Assembly: GCA_029783825.1 (NCBI GenBank)
Contig: JAREIK010002425.1
Location: forward strand, 186,001-250,000
Direction of reading: 5' to 3'
Source of the DNA: Sapria himalayana
Taxonomy: Eukaryota > Streptophyta > Magnoliopsida > Malpighiales > Rafflesiaceae
DNA length: 64,000 nt
Below are positions 11,599 to 24,730 of this stretch, in pieces. Position 1 is the first letter of the stretch, and every line of letters starts with the position of its first letter. A program made the translations under genes and the position numbers. The notes under the pieces were generated by a model that made no database searches, was not told the DNA's origin, and saw only the letters and a program-made list of their open reading frames with translations.

Positions 11599-14500
11599 AT
11601 ATAAAGTTAAATCAGTAAACTCCTAAACCCTGTAATGCCTAAATACATAAACCATTAAACCACTAAATACTATTTAATAATTAATAAATCAAATTTTTTT
11701 TTGCTATTTTTATATTTTTAAATATTCATTTTAATTATTTATTAGTTTATTTATTTAGAAATATTTATTACAAAATAAATTATGAGTGGGATAAATATAA
11801 TTTAAATAATATATATTTTATCTAATAAAAATATACCCTTATAAAAGAAGTATAAATTTAAAAATTAAAAATTATTATCAAGTAATATAAGTTACTTTAA
11901 GTTAGAATCAATATTATTATAACAAAATATTGCATTAAAATTTCAAAAAATTTTAAATATTATTATATTTTCAAATGTTATAACCTATGAAAATGATAAA
12001 AAATTATAAATTTTTTTTGTTATTTTATTTTTTTAAATAAAACCTATAAACCACTAAAAGCCTAAAAACATAAATCACTAAACTTCTAAGGACAAAACCT
12101 CTAAATACTGAAATCATTAAACTGGTATACATTAAAAATAAATCATAAATCTCAATTTAATTTTTATTCAGTATAATTTTAAATTTTTATTTTAATTATT
12201 TATCAATTTATTTTATAGAAATATTAATTACAAAATAAATTATTAGTGAGACAGATCTAATTTAAATTAAACCGGCATCCCTAAATAATAAATAATAAAT
12301 ATACTTTTTTCATTATAATTTTAAATATTCATTTTAATTATTTTTTGTTTATTTATATATAAATATTAATTACAAAATAAATTGAGTTGGACAAATATAA
12401 TTTATATAAATTATTTTTCATCAAAAAATTATTGATGAACTTTTTTTAAAAAAAAATTCAAAACAAAAAATTATTATATAGAAATATATTTTGCTTTTCT
12501 TCTGAATCATTTTAGGTTTTGTAATTATATTTTAATTGATATCTATCTTATTAATAATAGATTATTAATTCATTTTTTGATCATTATTAGAATATTTATC
12601 AATAAAATTGTTTATACTGAATTTATATGATATATAAATATAATGATTATTATAACTACATATTGTATTCACATTTGAAAAAAATTTAAAAATTATTATA
12701 TTTTCAAAGGTTATAACCTTTGAAAATATCAAAAAATAATAAAAATAAATTTTTTATTATTTTATTTTTTTAATAAAACCTATAAACAACTAAATGCATA
12801 CACAGTTAAATCTGTAAACTCCTAAAACTCATAATGCCTAAATACATAAACCATTAAAGTGTTATATACTACCTAATAATTAATAAATCTAATTTTTATT
12901 TGTATTTATTATAATTTAAAATATTCATTTTAATTATTAATTAGTTTATTTTTATAGAAATATTTATTACAAATTAAATTATGAGAGCGACATATATATT
13001 TTAATTAATTTATTTTTAATCAAAAAATATATATTCTTATAAAAGAATTACAAATTTAAAAATTAAAAATTATTATCCAGTAATATATTTTACTTTAATT
13101 TTGAATCAATTTGTGTTTTGTAAATATTTTTTAATTTATAACAATCTTTTTATTAATAGTTTATTAATTTAAATTTTGATCATTATTATATTTCTATCAA
13201 TAAAATTGTTTATATTGAATTTATATGATATATAATTATTAATTTTATTATAACTAAATATTGTATTCACATTTCAAAAAATTTTAATTATTATTATATT
13301 TTCAAAGTTTATTACCTATGAAAATGAGAAAAAATTGCAAATTTTTTTTTGTTATTTTATTGTTTAAATAAGACCTATAAACCACTAAATGCCTAAAAAC
13401 ATAAATTGCTAAACTTTTAAATGACAAAACCTCTAAATACTTAAACCATTAAACAGGTGTACTTTAATAAAAAATCATAAATCTTAATTTAATTTTTATT
13501 ATGTATAATTTGAAATTTTTATTTTAATTATTTATAAGTTTGTTTTTATAGAAATATTAATTACAATATAAATTATTAGTGAGACAAATCTAATTTAAAT
13601 AATTTATTTTTCATTAAAAAAAATATATCCTTATAAAAAGAGGCAAAATTTTAAAAACAAAAATTTATTATTTAGTATTTTATTTTATTTTTATTTTGAA
13701 TCATTTTAGATTTTGAAATTATATTTTAATTTATAACATTCTTATTAATAATAGTTTATTAATTTTTTATTGATCATTATTATAATATCTATTAATAAAA
13801 TTATTTTAATTGAATTTACATTATATATAATTATTAAGATTATTATTACTGAATATTAATTCACATTTAAAAAATTTAAAAATTAATATATTTTCAAATG
13901 TTATAACCTTCAAATATTAATTAAAAATCAAAAAATTAAATTTTTTATTTTTTCATTCTTTAAATAAAAACTATAAATCACTAAAGGACCAAACACTTAA
14001 ATCACTAAACCCCAAAACACCTAAATACTTAAACCATTAAACTAGTATATCTTGAATACTAAATAATAAATTTTTATTTTATTTGTATTCATTATAGTTT
14101 TAAATATTCATTTTAATTATTTATTAGTTTATTTTTATAGAATATAAATTAAAAATAAATTATGAGGAAGACAAATATAATTTAAGGAATTTACTTTTAA
14201 TAACAAAAAAATATAAACTTATAAAAAGAAGCAAAACATCAAAGAAAGTATTATTTTGTAATATATTTTACTTTGATTTTGAATAAATTTACATTTTGCA
14301 AATATATTTAAAATAATATCTATCTTATTAATAATAGTTTATTATTTTATTTTTTGATCATTAATATAATATATTCAATATAATTGTTTATATTGAATTT
14401 ACATGATATATAATTATCAAGATTATCATAACTAAATATAGTATTCACATATAAAAAAATTTTAAAAATTGTAATATTTTAAAGTTTATAACCTTATAAA

Positions 14501-15036
14501 ATGAGAAAAAATAACAAAAATAAATTTTTTGTTATATCATTGTTTAAATAAAACTTATAAACCATTAAATGCCTAAATACATAAATATCTAAACTCCTAA
14601 CCCCCGAAGCCCCTAAATACTTTAACCTTTAAACTCGTAATCCTTAAATATAATTTAAATAATTTATAGAAATATTAATTACAAAATAAATTATGAGTGA
14701 TATAAATATAATTTAAATAATATAATTTTCATAAAAAAACATATAAACTTATAAAATGATGCAAAAACCAAAAAAAAATTATTATTTAGTAATAAATTTT
14801 ACTTTGATTTTGAATAATTTTGGGTTTTTTAATTATATTTTAATTTATATCTATCATATTAATAATAGTTTATTAATTTAATTTTTGTTAATTGATATAA
14901 TATCTATCAATAAAATTGTTTATATTTAGTTTATATTATATATAGTTATAATATTTATTTTTACTAATTATTGTATTCACATTTTTAAAAAATTTTAAAA
15001 TTATTATATTTTCAAATGTTATAACCTTTCAAAATT
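11599..15036 (-). repeat. HOR copy 2 (D-E-A-B-CA-B with hAT, minus)
   Basis: Read leftward from the palindrome at 15022, the spacings are about 530, 590, 592, 600 and 735, after which the next B monomer is interrupted by hAT copy 1. This is the mirror image of HOR copy 3 at 17417-21000. Confidence 0.75.
12698..12729. repeat. Perfect 32-bp satellite palindrome
   Basis: The same sequence as at 2528-2559, in the equivalent monomer of the next HOR copy. Confidence 0.9.
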
Positions 15037-17384
15037 TTAAGAAATATCAAAAATAATTTTTTTATTATTTAATTTTTTGAATAAAACCTATAAACCATTA
15101 AATGCCTAAATACTTAAATCAATAACTTCTGAATCTCGAAAACCTTGAATAGATAAATTTTTTAAACATGTTTATCCTAAATAATAATTAATAATTAATA
15201 AAACTCATTTTTATTTTTTTCATTATAATTTTAAATATTCATTTTAATTATTTATTTATTTATTTTTATATAAATAATAATTACTAAATAATTAATGAGT
15301 TACACAAATATAATTTATATAAATTATTTTTCATCAAAAAATTATAGATTATTAAGTTTTGTAAATATATTTTGCTTTGCTTCTGAATCATTTTAGGTTT
15401 TGTAAATATATTTTAATTGACATATACCTTATTAATAATAGATTATTAAGTTATTCTTTCATCATTATTAGAATATTTATCAATAAAAATGTTTATATTG
15501 AATTTATATGATATATAAATATAATGATTATTATAACTAAATATTGTATTCACTTTTGAAAAAAATTTTAAATTATTATATTTCAAAGGTTAAAACCTTT
15601 GGAAATGTGAAAAAATAAAAAAAAAATTTTTTGTTATTCTATTGTTTAAATAAAACCTATACACCACTAAATGCCTAAGAATGTAAATCACTAAACTATA
15701 AAATTCCGATACCTCTATATAGATAATCCTTTAAATCGGTATACCCTAAATAATAATTAATAAATTTTATTTTTATTTGTTTTCATTATAATTTAAAAAA
15801 TTCATTTTGATTGTTTAGTTTTTTTTATATATGTATAAATAATAAAATAAATATTGAGTTAAAAATATAATTTATAAAAATTATTTTTAATCAAAAAATT
15901 TATAAGCTTATAAAAAGAATAAAATTTTAAAAACAAATAATTATTATTTAGTAATATATTTTGCTTTAATTTTGAATGATTTTAGGTTTTGATATTATAT
16001 TCATAATTGATTTTTAATTTATTTTTTGATAATTTTTATAATATCTATCAATAAAATTGTTTATATTGAATTTAATGATATATAATTATAATGATAATTA
16101 TAAATAAATATTGTATTCACTTTTGAAATGAATTTAAAAATTATTATATTTTTAAAGGTTATAATTTTAAAAAATGAGAATAAATAATAAAAATAAATTT
16201 TTAGTTATTTTATTTTTTAATTAAAACCTATAGACCATTAAATGCTTACTTACTTAAATTAGTAATCTCATAAACCCCTAAATACATAAAGATTTTAACA
16301 TCTATATACTACTTAAAAAATAATAAATCTCATTTTTATTTCTATTTATTTTTATTTTAAATATTCATTTTAATTTTTTATATTTTAATTTTTTAGAAAA
16401 ATAAATTACAAAATAAATTTCAAGTGAGACAAATATTTTTTAAATTATTTATTTTTAATCAAAAAAAAAATATAAGCTTATAAAAAGAAGGAAAAATTTA
16501 AAAATTAATTATTATTATTTAGTAATATATTTTGATTTGATTTTGAATCATTTTGTGTTTTGTAAATATATTTTAATTAATATTTATATTATTAATATTT
16601 GTTTATTAATTTAATTTTTGATCATTATTATAATATCTATCATTAAAATTGTATATATTGAATTTATATGATATATAATTAGTAAGATTAATATAATTAT
16701 ACATAGTATTCACATTTCAAAAAATTTTCAAAATTATTTTATTTTCAAAGGTTATAAGCTTGGAAAATATAAAAAAATAATAAAAAAAATATTTTGTTAT
16801 TTTAATTTTTAAATAAAACCTATAAACCACTAATTGCATACACAGTTAAAATAGTAAACTCATAAAATTCGTAATGCCTAAATACATAAACCTTTAAACT
16901 GCTATATGCTACTTATTAATTAAGAAATCTAATTTTTATTTCAATTTATTATTATTTTAAATATTCATTTTAATTATTTATAAGTTTATTTTTATAGAAA
17001 TACTTATTACAAAATAAATTATGAGTAGGACAAATATAATTTAAATAATTTATTTTTAATCAAAAAAATATATACGTTATTAAAGAAATAAATATTAAAA
17101 AATTAAAAATTATTATCCAGTAATACTTTTTCTTTAATTTTGAATCAATTTGGGTTTTGTAAATATTTTTTAATTAATATTAATCTTTTTATTAATAGTT
17201 TATTAATTTAATTTTTGTAATTATTATAAGATCTATTAATAAAATTGTTTATTTTGAATTTATATGATATATAATAATTAAAATTATTATAACTAAATAT
17301 TGTATTCACTTTTCAAAAAATTTTAAATATTATTATATTTTCAAAGGTTATAACCTATGAAAATGACAAAAAATTATTATAGTA

Positions 17385-17416
17385 ATTTAAAATTTATTTA
17401 TCAGTTTATTTGACAA
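17385..17416. other. Orientation switch of the satellite array
   Basis: Up to about 17380 the telomere-like blocks read CCTAAA on the plus strand. From 17800 onward every block reads TTTAGG. Two palindromes (near 17352 and 17430) lie only about 80 bp apart here, against the usual 595 bp, so the join is head-to-head within monomer ends. The short bridge holds TTTATCAGTTTATTTGAC-like text from a monomer body. Confidence 0.8.
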
Positions 17417-17444
17417 ATTTTCAAATGTTATAACATTTGAAAAT
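17417..17444. repeat. Perfect palindrome with a symmetric substitution
   Basis: The arms are ATTTTCAAATGTTA and TAACATTTGAAAAT. Compared with the usual AAAGG/CCTTT, both arms carry the matching change (AAATG/CATTT), so perfect pairing is kept. It abuts the orientation switch. Confidence 0.88.
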
Positions 17445-20400
17445 ATAATAATTTTAATATTGTTTAACAATGTTTATACAATATTTAGTAATAATTATTA
17501 TTATAACTATATATAATATTAACAAAATATAAACAATTTTATTGATAGATATTATATCAATTATCAAAAAAAAATTAATAAACTATTATTAATATGATAC
17601 ATATAAATTAAAATATAATTAAAAACCTAAAAAGATTCAAAATCAAAGTAAAATTTATTACTAAAAAATAATTTTTTTAGTTTTTGTATCATTTTATTAG
17701 CTTATATATTTTTTTGATGAAAAATATATTATTTAAATTATATTTGTATCTCACATAATTTATTTTGTAATTAATATTTATATAAATTATTTAAATTATA
17801 TTTAAGGTTTACGAGTTTAAAGGTTTAAGTATTTAGGGGCTTTTGGGTTTAGGAGTTTAGAGATTTATGTATTTAGACATTTAATGGTTTATAAGTTTTA
17901 TTTAAACAATTATATAACAAAAAATATATATTTTTTATTTTTTATCATTTTTGAAGTTTATAATAACCTTTGAAAATATAACAATTTTTAAATTTTTTTT
18001 ATATGAGAATACTATATTTAGTTATGATAATCTTAATAATTATATATCATGTAAATTCAATATAAACAATTACATTAATAGATATTATATTAATGATCAA
18101 AAAATAAATTAATAATCTATTTTTAAAAAGAAAGATATTATTTAAAATATATTTGCAAAACGTAAATTTATTCAAAATCAAAATAAAATATATTACTAAA
18201 TAATAATTTTTTTGATGTTTTGCTTCTTTTTATAAGTTTATATTTTTTTTTATTAAAAGTAAATTCTTTAAATTATATTTGTCTTCCTCATAATTTATTT
18301 TTAATTTATAATTCTATAAAAGTAAACTAATAAATAATTAAAATGAATATTTAAAACTATATTGAATACAAATAAAATAGAAATTTATTATTTAGTATTC
18401 AGAATATACTAGTTTAATGGTTTAAGTATTTAGATGTTTTGGGGTTTAGTGATATAAGTGTTTAGGCCTTTAGTAATTTATAGTTTTTATTTAAAGAATG
18501 AAAAAAAAAATTTAATTTTTTGATTTTTTATTAATATTTGAAGGTTATAACATTTGAAATTATAATAATTTTTAATTTTTTTTAAATGTGAATATAATAT
18601 TCAGTAATAATAATCTTAATAATTATATATAATGTAAGTTCAAAATAAATAATTTTATTAACAGATATTATTATAATGATCAATAAAAAATTAATAAACT
18701 ATTATTAAAAATAATGATATAAATTAAAATATAATTGTAAAATCTAAAATCATTCAAAATAAAAATAATATATATTTCTAAATAATTAATTTTTGTTTTA
18801 AAACTTTTGACTCTTTTTATAAGGATATATATTTTTTTTGATGAAAAATAAATTATTTAAATTAGATCTGTCTCACTAAAAATTTATTTTGTAATTAATA
18901 TTTGTATAAAATAAACTGATAAATAATTAAAATAAAAATTTTAAAATATACTAAATAAAAATTAAATTAAGATTTATGATCTTTTATTAATGTATACCTG
19001 TTTAATAGTTTAAGTATTTAGAGGTTTTGTCGTTTAGGAGTTTAGCATTTTATGTTTATAGTCATTTAATGGTTTATAGATTATATTTAAACAATAAAAT
19101 AACAAAAAAAAATTTGTAATTTTTTTTTAATTTTCATAGCTTATAACCTTTGAAAATATAATAATATATAAAATTTTTTGTAATGTGAATACAATATTTA
19201 GTTATAATAATATTAATAATTATATATCATATAAATTTAATATAAACAATTTTATTGATAGATAATATAATAATGATCAAATTTAAATTAATAAACTATT
19301 AATAAAAAGATTGATATTAATTAAAAAATATTTACAAAACCCAAATTGATTCAAAATTAATGTAAAATATATTACTGGATAATAATTTTTAATTTTTAAA
19401 TTTTTACTTCTTTTATAAGCATATATTTTTTTGATTAAAAATAAATTAATTAAAATATATATGTCACTCTCATAATTTAATTTGTAATAAATATTTCTAT
19501 AAAAATAAACTAATAAATAATTAAAATGAATATTTAAAATTATAATAAATATAAATAAAAATTAGATTTATTAATTATTAAGTAGTATATAGCCGTTTAA
19601 TGGTTTATGTATTTAGGCATAATGAGATTTATGAGTTTATTGATTTAACTCTGTATGCATTTTGTGGTTTATAGGTTTTATTAAAAAAACTAAAATAATA
19701 AAAAATTTATTTTTATTATTTTTTGATATTTTCAAAGGTTATATAACCTTAGAAAATTTAATAATTTTTAATTTTTTTTTAAATGTGAATACAATATTTA
19801 GTTATAATAATCATTATATTTATATATCATATAAATGTAATATAAACAATTTTATTGATAAATATTCTAATAATGATCAAAAAATACATTAATAATCTAT
19901 TATTAATAAGATAGATATCAATTAAAATATAATTACAAAACCTATAATAATTTATAAGCAAAGCAAATAAATTACAATATAATAATTTTTTGTTTCGAAA
20001 TTTTTTTTTCATTTTAAAAAGTTTATCAATAATTTTTTGATGAAAAATAATTTATATAAATTATATTTGTCTATATCAATTTATTTTGTAATTAATATTT
20101 ATATATAAATAAACAAATAAATAATTAAAATGAATATTTTAAATTATAATGAAAAAAAATGATATTTAATATTTATTATTTAGGGATATCGGTTTAATTA
20201 AAATTAGATGAGTCTCACTAATAATTTATTTTGTAATTAATATTTCTATAAAATAAATTGATAAATAATTAAAATAAAAATTTAAAATTATACTGAATAA
20301 AAATTAAAATGAGATTTATGATTTATTATCAATGTATACTAGTTTAATGATTTAAGTATTTAGAAGATTTCTCATTAGGAGTTTAGCGATTTATGTTTTT

Positions 20401-21000
20401 AGGCTTTTAGTGGTTTATAGGTTTTATTTAAAAAAATAAAATAACAAAAAAAATTTCTATATTTTTTTATCATTTTCATAGGTTATAACATTTGAAAATA
20501 TAAGAATATTTAAAATTTATTGAAATTTTAATACAATATTTTGTTATAATATTATTAATAATTATATATCATATAAATTTAATATATATAATTTTATTGA
20601 TAGAAATTATAATAATGATCAAAAATTAAATTTATAAACTATTAATATTAAGATAGATATTATTTAAAAAATATTTGCAAAACCCTAATTGATTCAAAAT
20701 TAAAGTAACTTATATTACTTGATAATAATTTTTAATTTTTAAATTTATACTTCTTTTATAAGATTATATTTTTTTATATAAATATTATATTATTTAAATT
20801 ATATTTGTCCCACTCATAATTTATTTTGTAATAATTATTTCTAAATAAATACACTAATAAATAATTAAAACGAATATTTAAAAATATCATAAATAGCAAT
20901 AAAAATTAGATTTATTAATTATTAAGTAGTATTTAGCGGTTTAAGGGTTTATGTATTTAGGCATTACGGGGTTTATGAGTTTACTTATTTAACATTATAT
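17417..21000 (+). repeat. HOR copy 3 (D-E-A-B-CA-B with hAT)
   Basis: Type D block at 17800-17890 (GGTTTACGAGTTTAAAGG), E at 18395-18480 (TTCAGAATATACTAG), A at 18995-19090, B at 19590-19680, CA at 20150-20430, then B at 20925-21008 broken by hAT copy 2. Confidence 0.75.
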
Positions 21001-21020
21001 GCATTTAGTAGGGCTACTCG
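21001..21020. repeat. Target duplication and terminal repeat, left end of hAT copy 2
   Basis: GCATTTAG (21001-21008) is followed by TAGGGCTACTCG. The 8 bp is the reverse complement of the duplication of copy 1 and recurs after the right end at 24723. Confidence 0.93.
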
Positions 21021-21206
21021 CGGGACTCGGAGATTCGTGATCCGACCCGAAGTCTTGCCCCGAAAGATTCACGATTGAGAAAATCCGTTGACTTTAACTT
21101 TTCCCATCCCGTTCTTTCACATATTTTATCTTTTGGGACAGTTCCAGATCTTTATCAATATCCATCCTGAGAACCATCCCATCCTAAAAAACCGATACTA
21201 GAACCA

Positions 21207-21210
<4 letters not shown>

Positions 21211-21254
<44 letters not shown>
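21211..21254. repeat. (TA)22 microsatellite in hAT leader (copy 2)
   Basis: Forty-four bases of alternating TA, the longest of the three copies of this tract. Confidence 0.9.
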
Positions 21255-21255
<1 letters not shown>

Positions 21256-22389
21256 CATGAAGATGCCACCAATTCTGCTACTCCCCATCCAATTCTGATG
21301 CACCTATTGCTATTCCAATGAGTTCCATGACACCTCATGCCGTTCCAGCCATGTTTAGTTGTGTCCAGCCATTGTCCGTCGCAATTCAGGTTGCCTCCAC
21401 CGTGTCTCAGATGCCACTAGCCATTTGGTTTGTTTTTCTGACGAGAATTGAGTGATTAATTATTATTATTATATGTCTCAGTCAGTTTTGTTGAGTATTG
21501 GTTGTGGTGTTGTGGTTGGCCCGAATGAGTGGGCCGAATGTGTTACAGTTAGTTTTGTAGAACTTTCTTGTTTGAAATATTTATATGTATTTATGCATAA
21601 CATATCATATTAATTAATGGAAATATAGATGGCACAATCCAGCGCTAAACGAAAAATACAATAAATTGAAGATGATCACCTCTCAAATGATCAAAGTACT
21701 GGTAAATCCAATCATCATTTTTTCACGAACCCTTCTATTGTTATGGCAGGTTCTTCAATTACAATTGTAAAAGAAAGTCAAGATACTTCTGAACCTCAAG
21801 CTCATAAAAAGTATAAGTCTGCTGTTTGGGAAACTTATGAGATATTAGTTGATTCATAGGGAAATGAAACTGGTAGGACATCTTGTATATGGTGTAGGAA
21901 AGAATACTTGGCAAAAATTGATCATGGTACTTCGGGTTTATGGAAATACTTGAGAAAGACTTGAATGAAATTTCCACACAAAAAAGAATTAATAAAAGCT
22001 CACAAAGGTAAAGACAAGTCACAAACTTTGTTGAGTTTCACTAAAGGTACTCGTTCAGAGGATAACAGATTAACTTGTTGACAATTTGATCAACAACTAG
22101 TTAGGGAGACTTTGGGAAAAATGATCATAAAAGATGAATTGTCTTTTTGTTTTGGTGAGAGGGATGAGTTTAAGGAGTTTTGTGAACTTAGTGTGCCTCA
22201 ATTTAAAATTCCATCTAGGTACTCTATATTGAGGGATTGTTTTTATTTGTTTGTGAAGTAAAAGAAGAAATTATTTGATAGCATATCATATCATTGTTGT
22301 ATAGTTTCATTGACTGCCGATACTTAGACTAGCATTCAGAATTTGTTTATATATGTTTGACTGTTCATTTCATTGATTCTCAATAGAAT

Positions 22390-22683
22390 ATGCATAAAAG
22401 ACTTTTGAACTTTTGGGTAATTAAATGTCTTTCTGGAGTTAATATTAGAAATGCTATTGAGTTTTGCATGAATGATTGGGGTTTGAGAAAGTTGACGTTC
22501 ATTACTGTTGACAATGCATCAAATAATGATGTTGCAGTTGAACAATTGAAAAAAATGCTTGTGAAGAAAAGTGTTGTACCTTTGAGAGGCGAGCATTTTC
22601 ATATGAGATGTTGTGCTCATATCCTAAACTTAATTGTCAGAGATGGCATTGTAGTAGTTGAGGGTGCTATTCAAAAAATTTGA
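22390..22683 (+). pseudogene. hAT RNase H-like core fragment (copy 2)
   Basis: Open frame of 97 aa with LLNFWVIKCLSGVNIRNAI, FITVDNASNNDVAVEQLKK and GEHFHMRCCAHILNLIV. It retains the second catalytic Asp and the CCAHILNL motif. It starts just after a nonsense change (TAG for Trp) in DSQ-W-NMHKR and ends at TGA 22681-22683. Confidence 0.9.
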
Positions 22684-22686
22684 GGT

Positions 22687-22923
22687 GTGGTGAAATATGT
22701 GAGGAGTAGTCCTAAAAGATTAGATATGTTTAAGTTATGTGTTGAAGAAGCAAACTTGACATATGGATCTTCATTGCAATTAGATTGTCCTACAAGATGG
22801 AATTCAACTTATTTGATGCTACAAACTAATATAAAATATCAAAAAGAATTTGTTAAGTTGGAGGACAAAGACAAAAGGTTTTTGAAGCTGTCTGGTTCAA
22901 ACATTCCAACTGAGAGAGACTGA
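22687..22923 (+). pseudogene. hAT middle-domain fragment (copy 2)
   Basis: Open frame of 78 aa continuing the transposase after one stop: VKYVRSSPKRLDMFKLC, then CPTRWNSTYLMLQTNIKYQ, the conserved R-W-N-S-T motif of hAT proteins, then LEDKDKRFLKLSGSNIPTERD. It ends at TGA where copy 1 is also broken (a Trp codon, RDW-T in the family). Confidence 0.88.
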
Positions 22924-23457
22924 ACAAACGCCAAAATTTTGGCACGTTTTTTGAAAACATTTTATGAGGGAACTTGTAAATTTTCTGGCTCATAAAATTC
23001 TACCTCTAGTGTTTGTTTTCCTCAGATTATTCGAATTTTGAAAAAAATTGAGCTTTGTGAAAATAGAAGAGATACAATGGTGTATGAAATAGGTATGAAA
23101 TGAGGCATAAATTCAACAAATATTAGGGTTATCTTCAGTAAACAAATATTATGCTTTTTGAAGTAGTAGTGTTGTATCCTTGATATAAGCTCAAATATCT
23201 CAAGGTTAAGTACACTTAGCATTATGGTGAGGAATTGGCTAAAAATTTGGTGAAATAGGTTATAAATGCTTTAAATGAGATGATGAATTATTATAAAGAT
23301 TTAAATGAAGATGAATCAGAAGAAGATGATTTCTCTTCTATTGTGTTGAAGAAAAATGTTGATTTCATTGATTGTAGTGATACTTATGTTGATGATTTTT
23401 TTTGTTGAATTGGAGGAAGAACAAAAAGTTGCAGCTTTGGAAGAGTTGGATAGGTAG

Positions 23458-23691
23458 TTGGAGGACAAACTTGAAAAAAATAGAATTGATTTTGATCTTC
23501 TAAACTGGTGGAAGGTAAATGAGGTTAGGTATCCTTCATTGGCAAATGTAGCAATGGATGTATTGGCTATCCAAGCATCTAATGTGGCCTACGAATCTAC
23601 ATTTAGCACTGGGGAGAGAACTTTAGATAAATTTAGGAGTTCTTTAACACCTATTATAAAAAAGTTCTCATATGTCTACAAGATTGGTTGA
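23458..23691 (+). pseudogene. hAT dimerisation-domain fragment (copy 2)
   Basis: Open frame of 77 aa with DFDLLNWWKVNEVRYPSLA, DVLAIQASNVAYESTFSTGE and LDKFRSSLTPI. A frameshift near 23655 (after SLTPI) sends the C-terminus out of frame (KKFSYVYKIG); the original VLICLQDWLR continues in another frame up to 23759. A TAG at 23456 precedes it where copy 1 encodes Tyr (LDRYLED). Confidence 0.9.
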
Positions 23692-24710
23692 GAAGCTCAA
23701 ACAAAATTATTGAAATTGAAGAATTAGTTCAAGACTTTGATTATAATGAATCAGCTTAGTATACAAATCTTGTTAATTTTAATTTCACTTTTACTTATTT
23801 TATTCATTCAATTTAATAAAAATATGGTTCAATTACAATTTTTAGAGGGGTCTAAAGATACAAATATTCTTCCAACTATAGTTGGCCAACTAAATTTGGA
23901 ATGGGTGTATTATATTTTATAAGGTAATATTTTGTTTTTTTATTACTCTTTCATCTTAGAAATTTATGTCTACATGATTAACACGTTTTCATCTTTGGTT
24001 GTCCTTCTATAGTGGAGAAAGAAAAGTGAGGAGTTATAGAAGAGATAATTAATTGGTTTTGGATTTTCGTTGCTGTTCCGGGACAAACCTTTGAAATTAT
24101 TATTATTATGGGTGTTATTAGTTGTATTTTTTTGTTATATTAATCTGCCTAATTTTAGCAATTACTTAAGTAGTAATCGCTACTACTAATGTTTGTGGTC
24201 ATCTTTAGCTATTACTTAATATTTTAAGTAATTGTTTAAAAAATGTAGTATTGCTATTATGGTTAACTTTCACTCGGTTGAACAAAGCCAACTTGTGACA
24301 AAATAAAGAACTAAATAAAGCACACAACTCAGTCCCATTCTATTTACATTTATATCCGTTTCTGCACATCTAAGCTTTTGACAAGGTAATGGAACTCGTT
24401 TGCGGTATTCAGCCTATTTGAGAAAACAAAATTGGCCCTATTTGAGTTTGAAAGATACATAACGAAGGAATGATAAATGGTACAACAAAAGGTTTCGACG
24501 TGAACTAACTTGGCCGGTTTGAAGAAAATAAATAAAAAAAAAACGTCCGTACTACATTCTATCCTGGAACTGTTTTATCCTACCCAAAATCCCCGATCTC
24601 CATCCCGTCCAGATATTTTCAACCTATGGGACGGGTCTCGATCTTCAAAAAAAATATCCAAACTATGGGAAGGGACTAGAGATTTGTAATCCCCATCCCG
24701 TCCCGTCCCA

Positions 24711-24730
24711 TTAGCAACCCTAGCATTTAG
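24711..24730. repeat. Terminal repeat and target duplication, right end of hAT copy 2
   Basis: TTAGCAACCCTA is followed by GCATTTAG (24723-24730), identical to the left duplication of this copy. Confidence 0.9.

Larger units (their letters stand above)
930..15060 (-). repeat. Left arm of a giant inverted duplication
   Basis: Reading this arm on the minus strand reproduces the order of monomer types, the spacing classes and the hAT insertion seen on the plus strand at about 17385-34300. Paired landmarks: palindrome 15022 with 17430, hAT 11590 with 21009, hAT 7911 with 24722, palindrome 7243 with 25390, 5463 with 27480, 4858 with 30550, 2543 with 32720 and 1210 with 34057. The arms are not collinear throughout. 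The right arm has roughly 300 bp extra near 25.7-26.0 kb and about 2.5-3 kb extra at 27.5-30.4 kb. Divergence is moderate, so this is not a recent assembly fold-back. Confidence 0.8.
11599..17384 (-). repeat. Satellite array, block 2 (minus orientation)
   Basis: Continuation of the minus-oriented array after hAT copy 1. Palindrome centres lie near 11978, 12713, 13313, 13905, 14495, 15022, 15590, 16160, 16755 and 17352. The part from about 15060 to 17384 has no mirror partner across the orientation switch and forms the spacer of the inverted duplication. No gene was found. Confidence 0.92.
17385..21000 (+). repeat. Satellite array, block 3 (plus orientation)
   Basis: Palindromes lie near 17430, 17960, 18552, 19148, 19745 and 20482, giving steps of about 530, 590, 596, 597 and 737 (types D, E, A, B, CA), and then a B monomer interrupted by hAT copy 2. 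This block resembles 50.3-53.9 kb in direct orientation, sharing private words such as the ACATTTGAAATTATAAT variant of the palindrome. No gene was found. Confidence 0.92.
21629..23759 (+). pseudogene. hAT transposase pseudogene, BED zinc finger type (copy 2)
   Basis: About 710 codons in total. It starts ATGGCACAATCC (21629) but meets TAA at 21662 after MAQSSAKRKIQ; a second in-frame ATG is at 21743 (MAGSS). The BED finger follows (about 21820-21975: CIWC, LWKYLRKT), broken by TAG in place of Glu and TGA in place of the last Cys. Further on are S-L-T-A-D-T near 22315 (first catalytic Asp, with the following Trp codon now TAG), a 1-bp deletion near 22346, ITVDNASNND and RCCAHILNL (22390-22683), CPTRWNSTYLML (about 22788-22823), LDPR-like remnants and the dimerisation domain (23458-23691). 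It ends at TAG 23757-23759. The T8 frameshift near 23395 is shared with copy 1. Confidence 0.92.
21009..24722 (+). mobile_element. hAT transposon copy 2, full length, defective
   Basis: A 3.71-kb element in the opposite orientation to copy 1, with the same organisation: GC-richer 5' subterminal zone (21009-21210), TA microsatellite (21211-21254), leader (21255-21628), broken transposase (21629-23759), non-coding 3' part (23760-24550) and 3' subterminal zone with CCCATCCCGTCCCGTCCC-like words ending in TTAGCAACCCTA. The right terminal repeat is more decayed (TAGGGTTGCTAA). Target duplications are GCATTTAG on both sides. Identity to copy 1 is about 90 percent by eye over the coding part. Confidence 0.95.

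Noticed and set aside
7911..24722. Two independent hAT insertions preferring the same target
   Set aside because: Host monomers of the copies share private variants and mirrored flanks, which co-duplication explains better.
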